A stretch of 64,000 bases of DNA from CAZXWN01 sp964644695 [NCBI: uncultured bacterium] (GTDB lineage Bacteria > UBP4 > UBA4092): positions 186,001 to 250,000 of the forward strand of contig CAZXWN010000001.1 of assembly GCA_964644695.1 (NCBI GenBank), given 5' to 3'. The position numbers and the translations under genes were made by a program. Of this stretch, positions 16,326 to 25,818 are shown one piece after another. Position 1 is the stretch's first letter, and the number at the start of each line of letters is the position of its first letter. A model generated the notes under the pieces. It saw nothing but the letters and a program-made list of their open reading frames with translations. It did no database searches and was not told the DNA's origin.

Positions 16326-18548
16326 ATGGCAGAAGAAAAGGTGATGGTAAAAATAAGTGATTTGATACATATCCCTGTCGAACCTAAAGGATTGATGGTT
16401 ATTCTTGGTGAACCTGGTGCAGGAAAAACTACCTTCTGTCTTCAATATATGGCTGATGTCCAAGATCAGGATGTTACAGGTCTGTTTATTTCTTTGAAGA
16501 GATTTGAAGATCGTTTTATTGACTCATTCAGCAGTCTTAACAGTGCCCTTAAACATGAAATGATTGAGTTTGGTAAAAAGACCTCCCCTGAAGATTTGAT
16601 TCGTTTAATTAAACGGAATAAAGCTGATTATACTATCATTGATGATTTTCATCTTGTGGGACAGACTTGGAACACTGAACAATTAAGTAACTTCCTGATA
16701 TTTTTATCTAAATGGGAAAAAGGAATACTTATTACATCTACATCCAGCAATATGAATCATAAAATATCTGAGGTAGGTATTTCTTTAGCTGATTTATCTC
16801 ATATCTTTATTGAACTACGTCAGGTTGAAGTTCAACAACATCCCCATATCCAGGTTTGGATACATAAACATCCTATTCTTGGGGATCCCCATTGTATCTA
16901 TTGCTATTGGACAGCGGAAGGTTTACAGTCACAGAAAGAATCTATTACTCAGTCAACAGCATCACTCAATATTTCTGGTAAACTTTCAACTTATAGAACA
17001 TCAAGTAGCCAAGTAAGTTTGGTTTTACCTGAGATTTTGTATTTTTCGCCTCTTCATCAACAACGCGTCCAAAAACGTATTGAACTATACAATCGCCAAC
17101 ACACGAATTATCCTGTGCGATTACCCGATAAACCAATTGTTTCAATATTGGAATATCATCAGTTGACCCAACAGTTTGAAGAAGGAAAATCACCATTCGC
17201 TTGCTTCCCTGTTGACTTGTATCGTTTACCGGAACTTGTTGAAAAAGAGTTGATTTATCCTATTGACGATTACTTTCCAGAAGCCGCACAGCAAGCATAT
17301 CTTGATAAAGCTATCCAGCAATGCAGGTATCGGGGAAAAGTATATGCTATTCCACAGATTATAAATGTGGGTGTTATGGCATATCGTCAGGACTTATTGG
17401 ATAGAATACACCGTAATCCACCAGAGACATGGAAAGAACTTGCAGATATTACAAAAGTCATTCTACGTGACCAAGGTGACCCAAAATTGCAGGGAATTGG
17501 ATTTCAGGGAGCTCAATTTGAAAATCTTACCTGTAATCTACTTGAATTGATTTGGTGTAATGGTGGGGAGGTCTTTGACTCAGCAGGACATATTATTATT
17601 AACCGTCCCGAAGCCGTTGAGGCTCTTCAGTTCATGCAGGATCTGATCCATAAATATAAGTACTCACCCGATCAGACACCATTTATGATGGAATCCCACT
17701 GTGAACGATTGTTTTTGCAGGGGAAGATGATTTTTATGCGAAGTTGGCCACGGATTGTATCTCAGGCTGAACTACCTAATTCACATGTTTCTGGGCGCGT
17801 TGGCATAGTACCACTTCCAGTTGGACCTAGTGGCAGAGAAAGTGTTCCGGTAGTGGGAGCTTTTGGTTATGTAATTCCCAGGACAGTCCCTGACCCCGAA
17901 CCGGTATGGCAATTCCTTACCTCATTAATGTCTCCGGATGCTGCATTAGAATCAGCTACTATTGGATGGTCATGTCCAGTACTTAAAGAGATGTATGTGA
18001 ATCCTGATGTTTTAAGGGCTCGGCCATATTATCGTCAAATGATTCAATTGATACCTAAAGGAAGATTACGTCAATCTATACCCAATTATCCAGTATTGAC
18101 TAACTTGATAAAACGTGAAGCACACTTAGCTATTAGAAATGAGAAACCAGCTCAGGATGCGCTTGATATTATTGCACGTGAACTTCATAAATCAGTTCAC
18201 AGGCAGTTACACATGGCGCCAATTCAGCAGGCAATGGACTATGTTAATGGGCATTTGAAGGATCCCCTTACACGTGATCAAGTTGCGCGTATTGTTGGTA
18301 TTAGTCCTAGTCATTTCAGCGTGTTGTTTAAAGATGTTACCGGGCAAACATTTACTGATTTTCTAATGCATGCACGTATTGAAGAAGCAAGACGATTATT
18401 GGGTCGAACCGAAATGAACATTTCACAGATATCCCATGAAGTTGGATTTAATGATGAAAGTTATTTCTCATACACATTCAAACGTTTGACAGGGGTTACT
18501 CCTTCTCATTACCGTTTAAATTTACAAGGTACGATTCTATCTCTATAA
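16326..18548 (+). CDS. Three-part regulator: RecA/KaiC-like ATPase + solute-binding domain + AraC HTH
   Basis: A 740-residue single reading frame. Residues 1-200 are a RecA/KaiC-like P-loop domain: Walker A GEPGAGKTT (28-36) and Walker B-like YTIIDDF (102-108). Residues about 235-625 resemble an ABC family 1 sugar-binding protein (WKELADITKVI, GGEVFDSAG, VEALQFMQDL, FLQGKMIFMRSW, GAFGYVIPR). Residues 633-733 are an AraC/XylS DNA-binding domain with both helix-turn-helix units (LTRDQVARIVGIS and NISQISHEVGFND). No signal peptide or membrane segment is seen, so a normally extracytoplasmic sugar sensor appears to sit in the cytoplasm. GAGGATG precedes the ATG. Likely a ligand- and ATP-responsive transcription factor; target unknown, possibly the divergent CBM gene. 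Confidence 0.85.
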   Translation: MAEEKVMVKISDLIHIPVEPKGLMVILGEPGAGKTTFCLQYMADVQDQDVTGLFISLKRFEDRFIDSFSSLNSALKHEMIEFGKKTSPEDLIRLIKRNKADYTIIDDFHLVGQTWNTEQLSNFLIFLSKWEKGILITSTSSNMNHKISEVGISLADLSHIFIELRQVEVQQHPHIQVWIHKHPILGDPHCIYCYWTAEGLQSQKESITQSTASLNISGKLSTYRTSSSQVSLVLPEILYFSPLHQQRVQKRIELYNRQHTNYPVRLPDKPIVSILEYHQLTQQFEEGKSPFACFPVDLYRLPELVEKELIYPIDDYFPEAAQQAYLDKAIQQCRYRGKVYAIPQIINVGVMAYRQDLLDRIHRNPPETWKELADITKVILRDQGDPKLQGIGFQGAQFENLTCNLLELIWCNGGEVFDSAGHIIINRPEAVEALQFMQDLIHKYKYSPDQTPFMMESHCERLFLQGKMIFMRSWPRIVSQAELPNSHVSGRVGIVPLPVGPSGRESVPVVGAFGYVIPRTVPDPEPVWQFLTSLMSPDAALESATIGWSCPVLKEMYVNPDVLRARPYYRQMIQLIPKGRLRQSIPNYPVLTNLIKREAHLAIRNEKPAQDALDIIARELHKSVHRQLHMAPIQQAMDYVNGHLKDPLTRDQVARIVGISPSHFSVLFKDVTGQTFTDFLMHARIEEARRLLGRTEMNISQISHEVGFNDESYFSYTFKRLTGVTPSHYRLNLQGTILSL

Positions 18549-18561
18549 AAATGAATTTAAT

Positions 18562-18597
18562 AAAAGCTCCCTCGGTTATTGCCGAGGGAGCTTTTCT
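18562..18597 (+). terminator. Strong intrinsic terminator
   Basis: A 14-bp stem (AAAAGCTCCCTCGG and its complement, 18562-18575 with 18582-18595), a 6-base loop and a T run inside the 3' arm. It ends the chimeric regulator gene. Confidence 0.9.
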
Positions 18598-18783
18598 ACT
18601 TTCTGTATCAATAATGTGAATATTTTGATATTGTTTGATTAATTGTAGATTAAAAGACTTCTAAAAAAACAATATCTATATCAATCATACTAAAATAAAA
18701 GAAATTCCATTCATAGTCCCTTGTTGATATATTGAAGATGGACAACAATGGTAGTGTCTTACTAATTACAAGGAGGAGTAGAT

Positions 18784-19449
18784 ATGGATAGGTGTAAAGG
18801 ATTTACATTGATTGAATTGCTTATTGTTGTTGCAATTATTGCAATTTTGGCTGCTATTGCAATCCCAAACTTCTTGGCAGCCCAAGTTCGTTCAAAAGTT
18901 GCCAGGTCCACAAGTGACTTGAGAACAATGGCAACAGCTTTAGAGTCTTATTATGTAGATAATAATGATTATCCATTGATGGGTTTATATTCATATGAAG
19001 GCGGTGTGGCTGACACTTGGGGAATCAATGCGCCTGAAGGCACATTAACCAACAACGAACAATTTATATCCAGACGAACAAGTATTACGACCCCCATTGC
19101 ATATATTAGCAGTGAACCGTTAGACCCATTTTATATTCGTTCATTAGCTGTTGGTGGTTCAATTGCAGATACCCCAATGATGAAACGCTATTGTTATAGC
19201 AGTCAGGGTGGATATAAAGTTGGTAGTGGTACTGATCCATTGTGGCATCAACCAGTATTTGGTGCCTGGCGGTTATGGGGGAGTGGTCCCGATGCTGATC
19301 GCAGAGATATTTATATCCGCGCCTCTGATTTGTCTGCTATGACTTATGATCCAACTAATGGTACTGTTAGTAATGGTGATTTGCTACGAAGTGTTCGTTC
19401 TGCAAACAATGAGCGTCCATTTACTGATGGTTATGTGGCCGGTCCATGA
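18784..19449 (+). CDS. Type IV prepilin / pseudopilin-like protein
   Basis: A 221-residue protein with a class III leader: short basic MDRCKG followed by FTLIELLIVVAIIAIL, where prepilin peptidase cuts after the glycine and methylates the phenylalanine; Glu at +5 is present. The following helix (PNFLAAQVRSKVARS) and TALESYYVDNNDYP are typical of the large prepilin families of little-cultured bacteria and of GspG-like pseudopilins. A strong AAGGAGG site lies 7 bases upstream. It is a lone gene between terminators; the PilB/GspE-type ATPase is at 34339. It may be a pilus subunit or a secretion pseudopilin. Confidence 0.88.
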   Translation: MDRCKGFTLIELLIVVAIIAILAAIAIPNFLAAQVRSKVARSTSDLRTMATALESYYVDNNDYPLMGLYSYEGGVADTWGINAPEGTLTNNEQFISRRTSITTPIAYISSEPLDPFYIRSLAVGGSIADTPMMKRYCYSSQGGYKVGSGTDPLWHQPVFGAWRLWGSGPDADRRDIYIRASDLSAMTYDPTNGTVSNGDLLRSVRSANNERPFTDGYVAGP

Positions 19450-19473
19450 AGATGTTTATCTAATCAACTAAGG

Positions 19474-19503
19474 AAGGCGGAGATTAATATTCTCCGCCTT
19501 TTA
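19474..19503 (+). terminator. Intrinsic terminator after the prepilin gene
   Basis: A 10-bp stem AAGGCGGAGA/TCTCCGCCTT (19474-19483 with 19491-19500), a 7-base loop and trailing TTATTT. It ends the prepilin transcript 16 bases before the next start. Confidence 0.85.
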
Positions 19504-19518
19504 TTTAGGAAACGTGTC

Positions 19519-20763
19519 ATGTCCTATTCAATATCAAACTTAATTGTTTTAGCTGTTGTTTTGTTTTTTTTATTATCATATACCCATGGAAAACATATTA
19601 TGAATCCAAAAGACAACCACAAATCTTCATCAATCATATTATTCTTAACGTCAGATGCATTTCGGAATGATTATATTGAAATATATAAACCACCTTATTT
19701 GATTAAGATGATCAGTGAAGGTGTAAGGGTCGAACATACGGATGATGTATTTCCAACCTTAACGACACCCAATATGACATCCCTCGTAACCGGTTCATAT
19801 CCAGAGACAACTGGGATTGCTGCTAATTCTCAATATGATGTCGGAATAGATAAAATCATTGGAGCTCCTCGTAATAACAAAGCAGAAACAATATCTGAAA
19901 CATTGAAAAAGAATCAATGGAAAACAGCGTCTATTAACCACTTTATGTTGGAACACCGTGGGACAGATGAGTACATACGTACTGGATATGACAATCTAAC
20001 AAAAACTACAAATGAGATTATCCAATTCCTGGAAAAGGGTGATTTTAATTTTATATCTGCAATATATGGGTTAACAGACAACTGGGGCCATAAATATGGT
20101 CCATTTGGTGAAAAAATGAAGGAAGCCGTATTAAGTACTGATTATGAGGTGGGGCGAATTATCGAAACTATATACAGGTTGAATTTGCAAGACAGAGTTA
20201 TTATTTCTTTTAATTCTGATCATGGGATGACTTCATATAAGGAAAGTAAAAATATTTTAACAGAACCAATAAGACTTCTTCGTAAATCAGGTTATAAAGT
20301 GGCAACAAATCCCGAAGAGTTAAACGATGAAACAGAAATTATTGTATTGGCCTATGGGGTAAGAATTATCTATTTTAGAAAGAATATAAATCTTCACGAA
20401 AGAGAAAAGGTCATTAATTTATTGAAAGTAATTGAGGGTGTGGAAATTCTGGAGAGAGATAAACTGGACAGTCTTCATTGTCACAACAATTTATCGGGTG
20501 ATGTTATTGTTAGTCCCTTACCTGGATATCTGTTTAACGATGGAGGAAGAACGGGTGGAGTTCATGGAGTCATGACTGACCGAAATCCAGTGATAATTTT
20601 TTGGGGAAAGAATGTACAAAAAGGATGTACTATTCCATCGGGGAATATAATAGATATCGTTCCAACTTTATTAGACTTAGTAAATGTAAAACCTGCCTCA
20701 ACCGTTGATGGCAGAGTATTGACGGGTGTTAAAGAAACATCTTCATCCGGAACTACTCAATAA
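19519..20763 (+). CDS. Secreted type I phosphodiesterase / nucleotide pyrophosphatase
   Basis: A 414-residue alkaline-phosphatase-superfamily protein of the NPP type. After a signal anchor (about 5-22) come the metal aspartate D46 (TSDAFRND), the nucleophile region FPTLTTPN (probable T82), the [10 protein letters not shown] block, SDHGM and GVHG, so the two-zinc site looks complete. It probably hydrolyses phosphodiester or pyrophosphate bonds outside the cytoplasm. The C terminus is convergent with accA and the two genes overlap by 11 bases at their 3' ends. Confidence 0.85.
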   Translation: MSYSISNLIVLAVVLFFLLSYTHGKHIMNPKDNHKSSSIILFLTSDAFRNDYIEIYKPPYLIKMISEGVRVEHTDDVFPTLTTPNMTSLVTGSYPETTGIAANSQYDVGIDKIIGAPRNNKAETISETLKKNQWKTASINHFMLEHRGTDEYIRTGYDNLTKTTNEIIQFLEKGDFNFISAIYGLTDNWGHKYGPFGEKMKEAVLSTDYEVGRIIETIYRLNLQDRVIISFNSDHGMTSYKESKNILTEPIRLLRKSGYKVATNPEELNDETEIIVLAYGVRIIYFRKNINLHEREKVINLLKVIEGVEILERDKLDSLHCHNNLSGDVIVSPLPGYLFNDGGRTGGVHGVMTDRNPVIIFWGKNVQKGCTIPSGNIIDIVPTLLDLVNVKPASTVDGRVLTGVKETSSSGTTQ

Positions 20764-21715
20764 AACTACCGATTTTTCGGTATTTTTCATATCGTTGACG
20801 AATTAAAGCTTCTGTTGGAAGATTGATAAGTTTTGAAAGATGATCTTCGATACTATTCTTAATATTTGTAGCTGTTCCTTGTAAGTTTTGATGAGCTCCC
20901 CCCCAAGGTTCTTTAATTATTTCATCAATTACCCCAAGCTCTTTCAAATTAGAGGCCGTGATTTTTAATGCTTCCGCTGCTTCAGGGGCTTTAGTTGCAT
21001 CCCTCCACAGAATAGCAGCAGCTCCTTCAGGAGTGATGACAGAATAATATGCGTTTTCCAGCATGAGAATGGCATCACAAACACCGATACCTAATGCGCC
21101 CCCCGAACCTCCCTCACCAATGACTACTCCTATAGAGGGAACTTCCAATGACTCCATTTCCTGGAGGTTATAAGCAATAGCTTCCGCCTGTCCACGTTCT
21201 TCAGCGCCAATTCCTGGATATGCACCTGGTGTATCAATGAAGCAGATAATGGGCATTTTGAATTTCTCTGCCATCTTCATCATTCTCAGGGCTTTTCGAT
21301 AACCTTCAGGATGGGGCATCCCAAAGTTTCTTATGATATTTTCTTTTGTATCACGACCCTTTTGATGTCCAATAATCATTACCGGTAAATTATTCAATTT
21401 TGCTGGACCACAGATGATTGCTGGGTCATCTGCATAACGTCTATCACCATGGAGTTCCTGAAAATCTTCGAATATGCAATTCACATAGTCTAGTGTATAG
21501 GGTCTGTTCGGATGTCGAGCTAATTTAATACGTTGCCATGGACTCAAGTTTGAATAAATATCTTCTTGCAAGAGTCTCATTTTTACTTCAAGCGACTTTA
21601 TTTCATCCGTTGTATCTACGCCTTGAGTCTCTTGAAGTTTTTGTAATTCATCAATTTGCTTTTTTATGACAGCAATAGGTTTTTCAAAATCTAGCCATAT
21701 TTCGTTTATAGCCAT
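20753..21715 (-). CDS. accA: Acetyl-CoA carboxylase carboxyltransferase subunit alpha
   Basis: A 320-residue AccA that transfers carboxyl from carboxybiotin to acetyl-CoA, giving malonyl-CoA. It has the conserved start (DFEKPI), [53 protein letters not shown] and the C-terminal [14 protein letters not shown] precedes the ATG. It follows dnaE by 45 bases on the same strand, a dnaE-accA order common in many bacteria. The zinc-bearing beta subunit (accD) is not in the window. Confidence 0.96.
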   Translation of the reverse strand: MAINEIWLDFEKPIAVIKKQIDELQKLQETQGVDTTDEIKSLEVKMRLLQEDIYSNLSPWQRIKLARHPNRPYTLDYVNCIFEDFQELHGDRRYADDPAIICGPAKLNNLPVMIIGHQKGRDTKENIIRNFGMPHPEGYRKALRMMKMAEKFKMPIICFIDTPGAYPGIGAEERGQAEAIAYNLQEMESLEVPSIGVVIGEGGSGGALGIGVCDAILMLENAYYSVITPEGAAAILWRDATKAPEAAEALKITASNLKELGVIDEIIKEPWGGAHQNLQGTATNIKNSIEDHLSKLINLPTEALIRQRYEKYRKIGSFIE

Positions 21716-21760
21716 CCCGGTATTCCTTTCAAGGGATTATTATCTAATTATAAAGGCAAA

Positions 21761-24700
21761 CTATCCCTTATTGCTAAACCATACATTTTCTCTTCCAAAC
21801 AAATCACCAGCCTGATTAAGGAGTTGTGGACTATATTGAACACAATTTTCCAAATCTGTCATGATTGTAACTTGATAGTTCCCACTGGTTGTAGGTGTTG
21901 TGATATCCATAAAAAATCGATTAGGACCAGAATAATGGCGTAGTAATTTCTGCAGTTGCTCCAGCTTCTCTGGATCTGTTCCCCCGGAGGAGACCCTGAC
22001 ATGGAAACTACTCGTCAATTTATCGACAACCTGATCGAGCAGTATTGCGGCCTGAAGGGTTATATTTACATTGTCATTAAAAGAGTCAACACGACCCACA
22101 ATATGGACAAGTTTATCTTTTTCAAGGATACCTACATACTTTTCAATATCCTGGAAAACTCGAATATCATGATGTCCAGTAAAATCTTCCAGTGTGATAA
22201 TCAGGAATGGATTACCTTTTTTGCTTTTCTTTACTTTCTTATCAATAATGATCCCGGCGAGGCTCACATTCTTTCCAATATAGGGTTCAGCATTTGATTG
22301 TAATCTAATCGCATCTGCATCAGTATAGTGTTCCACAACGGATTCATATTGCTGGAGGGGATGCCCTGAAACATAGAATCCCAATAAATCTCGCTCAAAC
22401 TGAAGAATCTCATGTTGAGAAAATTCCTGGATAGGAGGATATTGAGGTTGTTGATTTGTTTCAGGAGATGCTTCTTCAAATAAATCAAATAATGAACCCT
22501 GACCGCGTTCTTCATCTTTTTGATGAATCGCACCTTGTTCTAATGCGGCAGGCAATACAGCAAGCATTTGTGCCCGATTTGCACCGAAACCGTCAAAGGC
22601 CCCACATTTTATAAGACTTTCGATGACTTTTGAATTTATCTTTGAACTATCATTTCTTAAACAAAAATCATATAAGTCTGTGAACTTATTCTTTTTTCTA
22701 TTATTCAAAATGGATTCAATGGCGGCCTCGCCAACATTTTTCACAGCACCCAGTCCGAACCGAATTGTCTGATCATCAATAACGGTGAAATTACGATAAG
22801 ATGCATTAATATCAGGAGGGAGGACCTTTAGCCCCATTTTTCTACAAGCCTTAATGTAGCCTACCATTTTGTCCTGATTACCTATTTCTGAGGTAAGCAG
22901 TGAGGCCATAAATTCAACGGGATAATGGGCTTTTAAATAGGCTGTTTGAAAGGCCACCAAAGCGTATGCCACAGTATGTGACTTGTTGAAACCATACCCC
23001 GCAAATTTAACCATTAAGTCCCAGATATACTGAGCTTGTTCTTTTTTGACGTTGTTTTTTTGTGCACCATCAATAAACTGGGCTTCCAGTTTAGCCATCT
23101 CTTCAGGTTTTTTCTTTCCCATGGCTTTTCGTAACTTATCAGCTTCTGCCATGGTAAATCCGGACAATACAGAAGAAATCTGCATGACCTGTTCCTGATA
23201 GACCATTACTCCATAAGTATTTTGTAGAATCTCCTTCAGGCTGGGATGCGGATATTCAATAGGTTTTCTTCCATGACGACAGTCAATGAAGATGTCAATC
23301 ATTCCAGATCCAAGAGGACCCGGACGATACAATGCAATAACCGCGGAAATATCTTCAAAATTACTGGGAGCAAGCCGCTTTAAAAGATCGCGCATTCCGT
23401 TACTTTCAAGCTGGAAAACGCCATCTGTATCTGCGCGGGTCAGTAACTCATACACTTGTGGATCATCTAAAGGTAAATCGTGCAGGTCAAGCTCGATCCC
23501 TCTCCGTTTTTTTACCAACTTTGCCGTATCATATACAACGGTTAAAGTTCGAAGACCCAAAAAGTCCATTTTCAGGAGTTTTATTTCATCGGCAACGGTT
23601 CCCATTTCAAATTGGGTAGTAATATCCTCCGTTCCTGGAGGCCGGTATAAAGGAACATAGTTAGTTAATTCACTGGGAGAAATTACAACCCCTGCTGCGT
23701 GGGTTGAGGCATGTCTTGGAGACCCTTCCAACCATTTTGCGGCAGTAAGAACTTGTTTATAGGTTTCATTATCACCATATAATTTTTTTAACTCAGAACT
23801 TTCATTGATTGCTTTATCAATTGTCCACCCGGGACCATTGGGAATTAATTTTGCCAGTTTATCAACTTCTGCCAGGGGAACATTCATGGCTCGGCCAACA
23901 TCTCTGATGGCGTTTTTTGCCGCCATGGTTCCAAAGGTTATGATCTGGCAAACACTGTCACGACCATATTTTTCCGTGACATAATCAATTACTTCTCCAC
24001 GTCGAACGTAACAAAAATCAACATCAATATCAGGCATGGAGATGCGGCTTGGATTTAAAAATCTTTCAAAGATGAGTCCATATTTTAGTGGGTCAATTTG
24101 TGTGATGCCCAGACTATAAGCAACAATTGAACCCGCGGCTGAACCTCGACCTGGACCTACAGGAATTCCCTGTTGTCGGGCGTGATGAATGAAATCCCAA
24201 ACAATCAGGAAGTACCCGGCAAATCCCATATCTGTGATGACCCCTAATTCATATTTGGTTCTCACTTCAATTTCAGGGGTAATTGATTGGAACCGCTGTT
24301 TTAATCCCTGCCAGACAAGTTCTTCGAGATAACTGTTCAGATTATACCCGTCTGGAACCGCATAATTTGGAAGGAGATAACCATCGTATGTGAGTTTAAT
24401 ATCCACCATCTCAGCAATGGCCCGGGTGTTTAAAATAGCTTCAGGAATATCTTTAAAAGCTGTTTTCATTTCATCGGGTGACTTGTAGTAGAAAGAATCA
24501 TGCCTAAACCTTAATCGGTTAGGGTCATCCAGAGTTTTACCCGTTTGTACGCAAAGCAGGATATCATGCAGTTCTGCATCTTCTTTCTTTAAGTAGTGAC
24601 AATCATTTGTTGCCACCAGCGGAAGATTCATTTTTTTTGAAAGTGCTAATAATTTTCGATTAATGGTAATTTGTTCTTCGTAACCATTATCTTGAATTTC

Positions 24701-25276
24701 TAAATAAAAATTATTGGGCCCGAACATCTCCGCTAAACGAGCGGCTTTTTGATATGCCTCATTGTCACGGGAGTTCAGCAGCAGGTTAGGGACTTCTCCC
24801 TGCATGCAGGCTGTCAGACAGATCAAATCATCATGATGCTGTTCCAATAATTCCCAGTCAATTCGTGGTTTATAATAAAACCCTTCCAGGTATGCTTTTG
24901 AGGATAAAATGCTCAGATTTTTATAACCGTTAGCATTCTTGGCCAATAAAATCAGATGATAGTTACGTTCTTTTGTTGCTTCTTCAACCCCGCTCTTGGT
25001 ATCAAACCGACTATGAGGTGCAACATACATTTCACAGCCGATGATGGGTTTTATGTTTTCTTTTTTACAGCTTTTGTATAATTCCATGGCGCCAAATAAA
25101 TTGCCATGGTCAGTCACAGCAACGGCTGGAATTCCATAACCCTGAGCTGTTTTAATGGCTTGTTTTATTCGACATGCCCCATCCAATAATGAGTATTGGG
25201 AATGCATGTGCAAATGAACAAAGTCAGCAACGGGTATGTTGGATTTTTCGATTGGTTCTGTAATAACTTCAGCCAT
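21761..25276 (-). CDS. dnaE: DNA polymerase III subunit alpha
   Basis: A 1171-residue replicative polymerase of the DnaE1 type. The N-terminal PHP domain begins HLHMHSQYSLLDG with VTDHGNLFG. The C-family polymerase core carries the catalytic PDIDVDF block and GRGSAAGS. A helix-hairpin-helix region and a C-terminal OB fold (VSLAGIIIDKKVKKSKKG) follow. Length and domain order are normal for a full-length DnaE. Transcription starts in the gap that contains palindromic repeat copy 2. Confidence 0.97.
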   Translation of the reverse strand: MAEVITEPIEKSNIPVADFVHLHMHSQYSLLDGACRIKQAIKTAQGYGIPAVAVTDHGNLFGAMELYKSCKKENIKPIIGCEMYVAPHSRFDTKSGVEEATKERNYHLILLAKNANGYKNLSILSSKAYLEGFYYKPRIDWELLEQHHDDLICLTACMQGEVPNLLLNSRDNEAYQKAARLAEMFGPNNFYLEIQDNGYEEQITINRKLLALSKKMNLPLVATNDCHYLKKEDAELHDILLCVQTGKTLDDPNRLRFRHDSFYYKSPDEMKTAFKDIPEAILNTRAIAEMVDIKLTYDGYLLPNYAVPDGYNLNSYLEELVWQGLKQRFQSITPEIEVRTKYELGVITDMGFAGYFLIVWDFIHHARQQGIPVGPGRGSAAGSIVAYSLGITQIDPLKYGLIFERFLNPSRISMPDIDVDFCYVRRGEVIDYVTEKYGRDSVCQIITFGTMAAKNAIRDVGRAMNVPLAEVDKLAKLIPNGPGWTIDKAINESSELKKLYGDNETYKQVLTAAKWLEGSPRHASTHAAGVVISPSELTNYVPLYRPPGTEDITTQFEMGTVADEIKLLKMDFLGLRTLTVVYDTAKLVKKRRGIELDLHDLPLDDPQVYELLTRADTDGVFQLESNGMRDLLKRLAPSNFEDISAVIALYRPGPLGSGMIDIFIDCRHGRKPIEYPHPSLKEILQNTYGVMVYQEQVMQISSVLSGFTMAEADKLRKAMGKKKPEEMAKLEAQFIDGAQKNNVKKEQAQYIWDLMVKFAGYGFNKSHTVAYALVAFQTAYLKAHYPVEFMASLLTSEIGNQDKMVGYIKACRKMGLKVLPPDINASYRNFTVIDDQTIRFGLGAVKNVGEAAIESILNNRKKNKFTDLYDFCLRNDSSKINSKVIESLIKCGAFDGFGANRAQMLAVLPAALEQGAIHQKDEERGQGSLFDLFEEASPETNQQPQYPPIQEFSQHEILQFERDLLGFYVSGHPLQQYESVVEHYTDADAIRLQSNAEPYIGKNVSLAGIIIDKKVKKSKKGNPFLIITLEDFTGHHDIRVFQDIEKYVGILEKDKLVHIVGRVDSFNDNVNITLQAAILLDQVVDKLTSSFHVRVSSGGTDPEKLEQLQKLLRHYSGPNRFFMDITTPTTSGNYQVTIMTDLENCVQYSPQLLNQAGDLFGRENVWFSNKG

Positions 25277-25404
25277 TTTCTTGATTACCTGTAATAGTCC
25301 ATAGAGTTGTTTCTATTCTATCAAAACAATCCATTATTTCTTTGTGGATAATTCATGCTAAGTAGGTTAGACCGCAAGCATGCCGATAAAAGCCCTCCAA
25401 AGCG

Positions 25405-25434
25405 ACATCGAACAAGATCGATCTTGTTCGATGT
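25405..25434. repeat. Palindromic repeat, copy 2 (perfect, 30 bp)
   Basis: A perfect 30-bp palindrome, half-site ACATCGAACAAGATC, in the divergent gap between dnaE and the small TPR gene. It is the longest of the three copies and lies 20 bases upstream of a TTGACA box. It cannot serve as a terminator for either flanking gene, so a protein-binding or repeat role is more likely here. Confidence 0.9.
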
Positions 25435-25438
25435 GTGG

Positions 25439-25454
25439 ACACTATCAATAGTGT
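25439..25454. promoter_or_regulatory. Operator-like inverted repeat abutting the -35 box
   Basis: ACACTAT-CA-ATAGTGT, a perfect 7-bp inverted repeat with a 2-base centre, directly adjacent to TTGACA at 25455. The position fits an operator for the small TPR gene, but the regulator is unknown. Confidence 0.45.
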
Positions 25455-25482
25455 TTGACAAAAATAAGGATTCACCGATAAC
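25455..25482 (+). promoter_or_regulatory. Promoter of the small TPR gene
   Basis: A perfect TTGACA (25455-25460), a 16-base spacer and GATAAC (25477-25482). Transcription would start near 25489, about 24 bases before the ATG at 25513. Confidence 0.65.
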
Positions 25483-25512
25483 ATATATATTCTCTAGAAC
25501 GATTATTACTAT

Positions 25513-25764
25513 ATGAAAAATATCAAAAATAATAATACCGTACTTAATGGAGAGCCTCTTGGGCTTAGCGTAAAACAAAATGCTAAGTTGGAAAAGGCAT
25601 TGTTGTTAATTGAAAAAGCATTAAAAAAAGATCCTCAAGATGCAGAGGCCTGGTTTCATAAGGGATTATGCCTTGATAAATTAGGTAGGAATCAAGAAGC
25701 CTCTGAATGTTTTAAAAAAGCTAACCAATATACCCTGCAAACTACTTTCGACTTCTACGAATAG
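25513..25764 (+). CDS. Small single-TPR protein
   Basis: An 83-residue protein. Residues 30-73 form one tetratricopeptide unit (LIEKALKKDPQDAEAWFHKG... LGRNQEASECFKKA) plus the start of another helix. There is no signal peptide. It has its own promoter and is divergent from dnaE. A single TPR motif is seldom stable alone, so it may dimerise or bind a partner. Function unknown. Confidence 0.7.
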   Translation: MKNIKNNNTVLNGEPLGLSVKQNAKLEKALLLIEKALKKDPQDAEAWFHKGLCLDKLGRNQEASECFKKANQYTLQTTFDFYE

Positions 25765-25818
25765 TCCCTTTTATTTCTTTAACTGATTTCTGGGTATTAA
25801 TATCTAACTGTTTTATTA

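Noticed and set aside
21956-22297. 113-codon antisense frame in dnaE
   Set aside because: Lies inside the well-conserved dnaE coding sequence and matches no known protein pattern.
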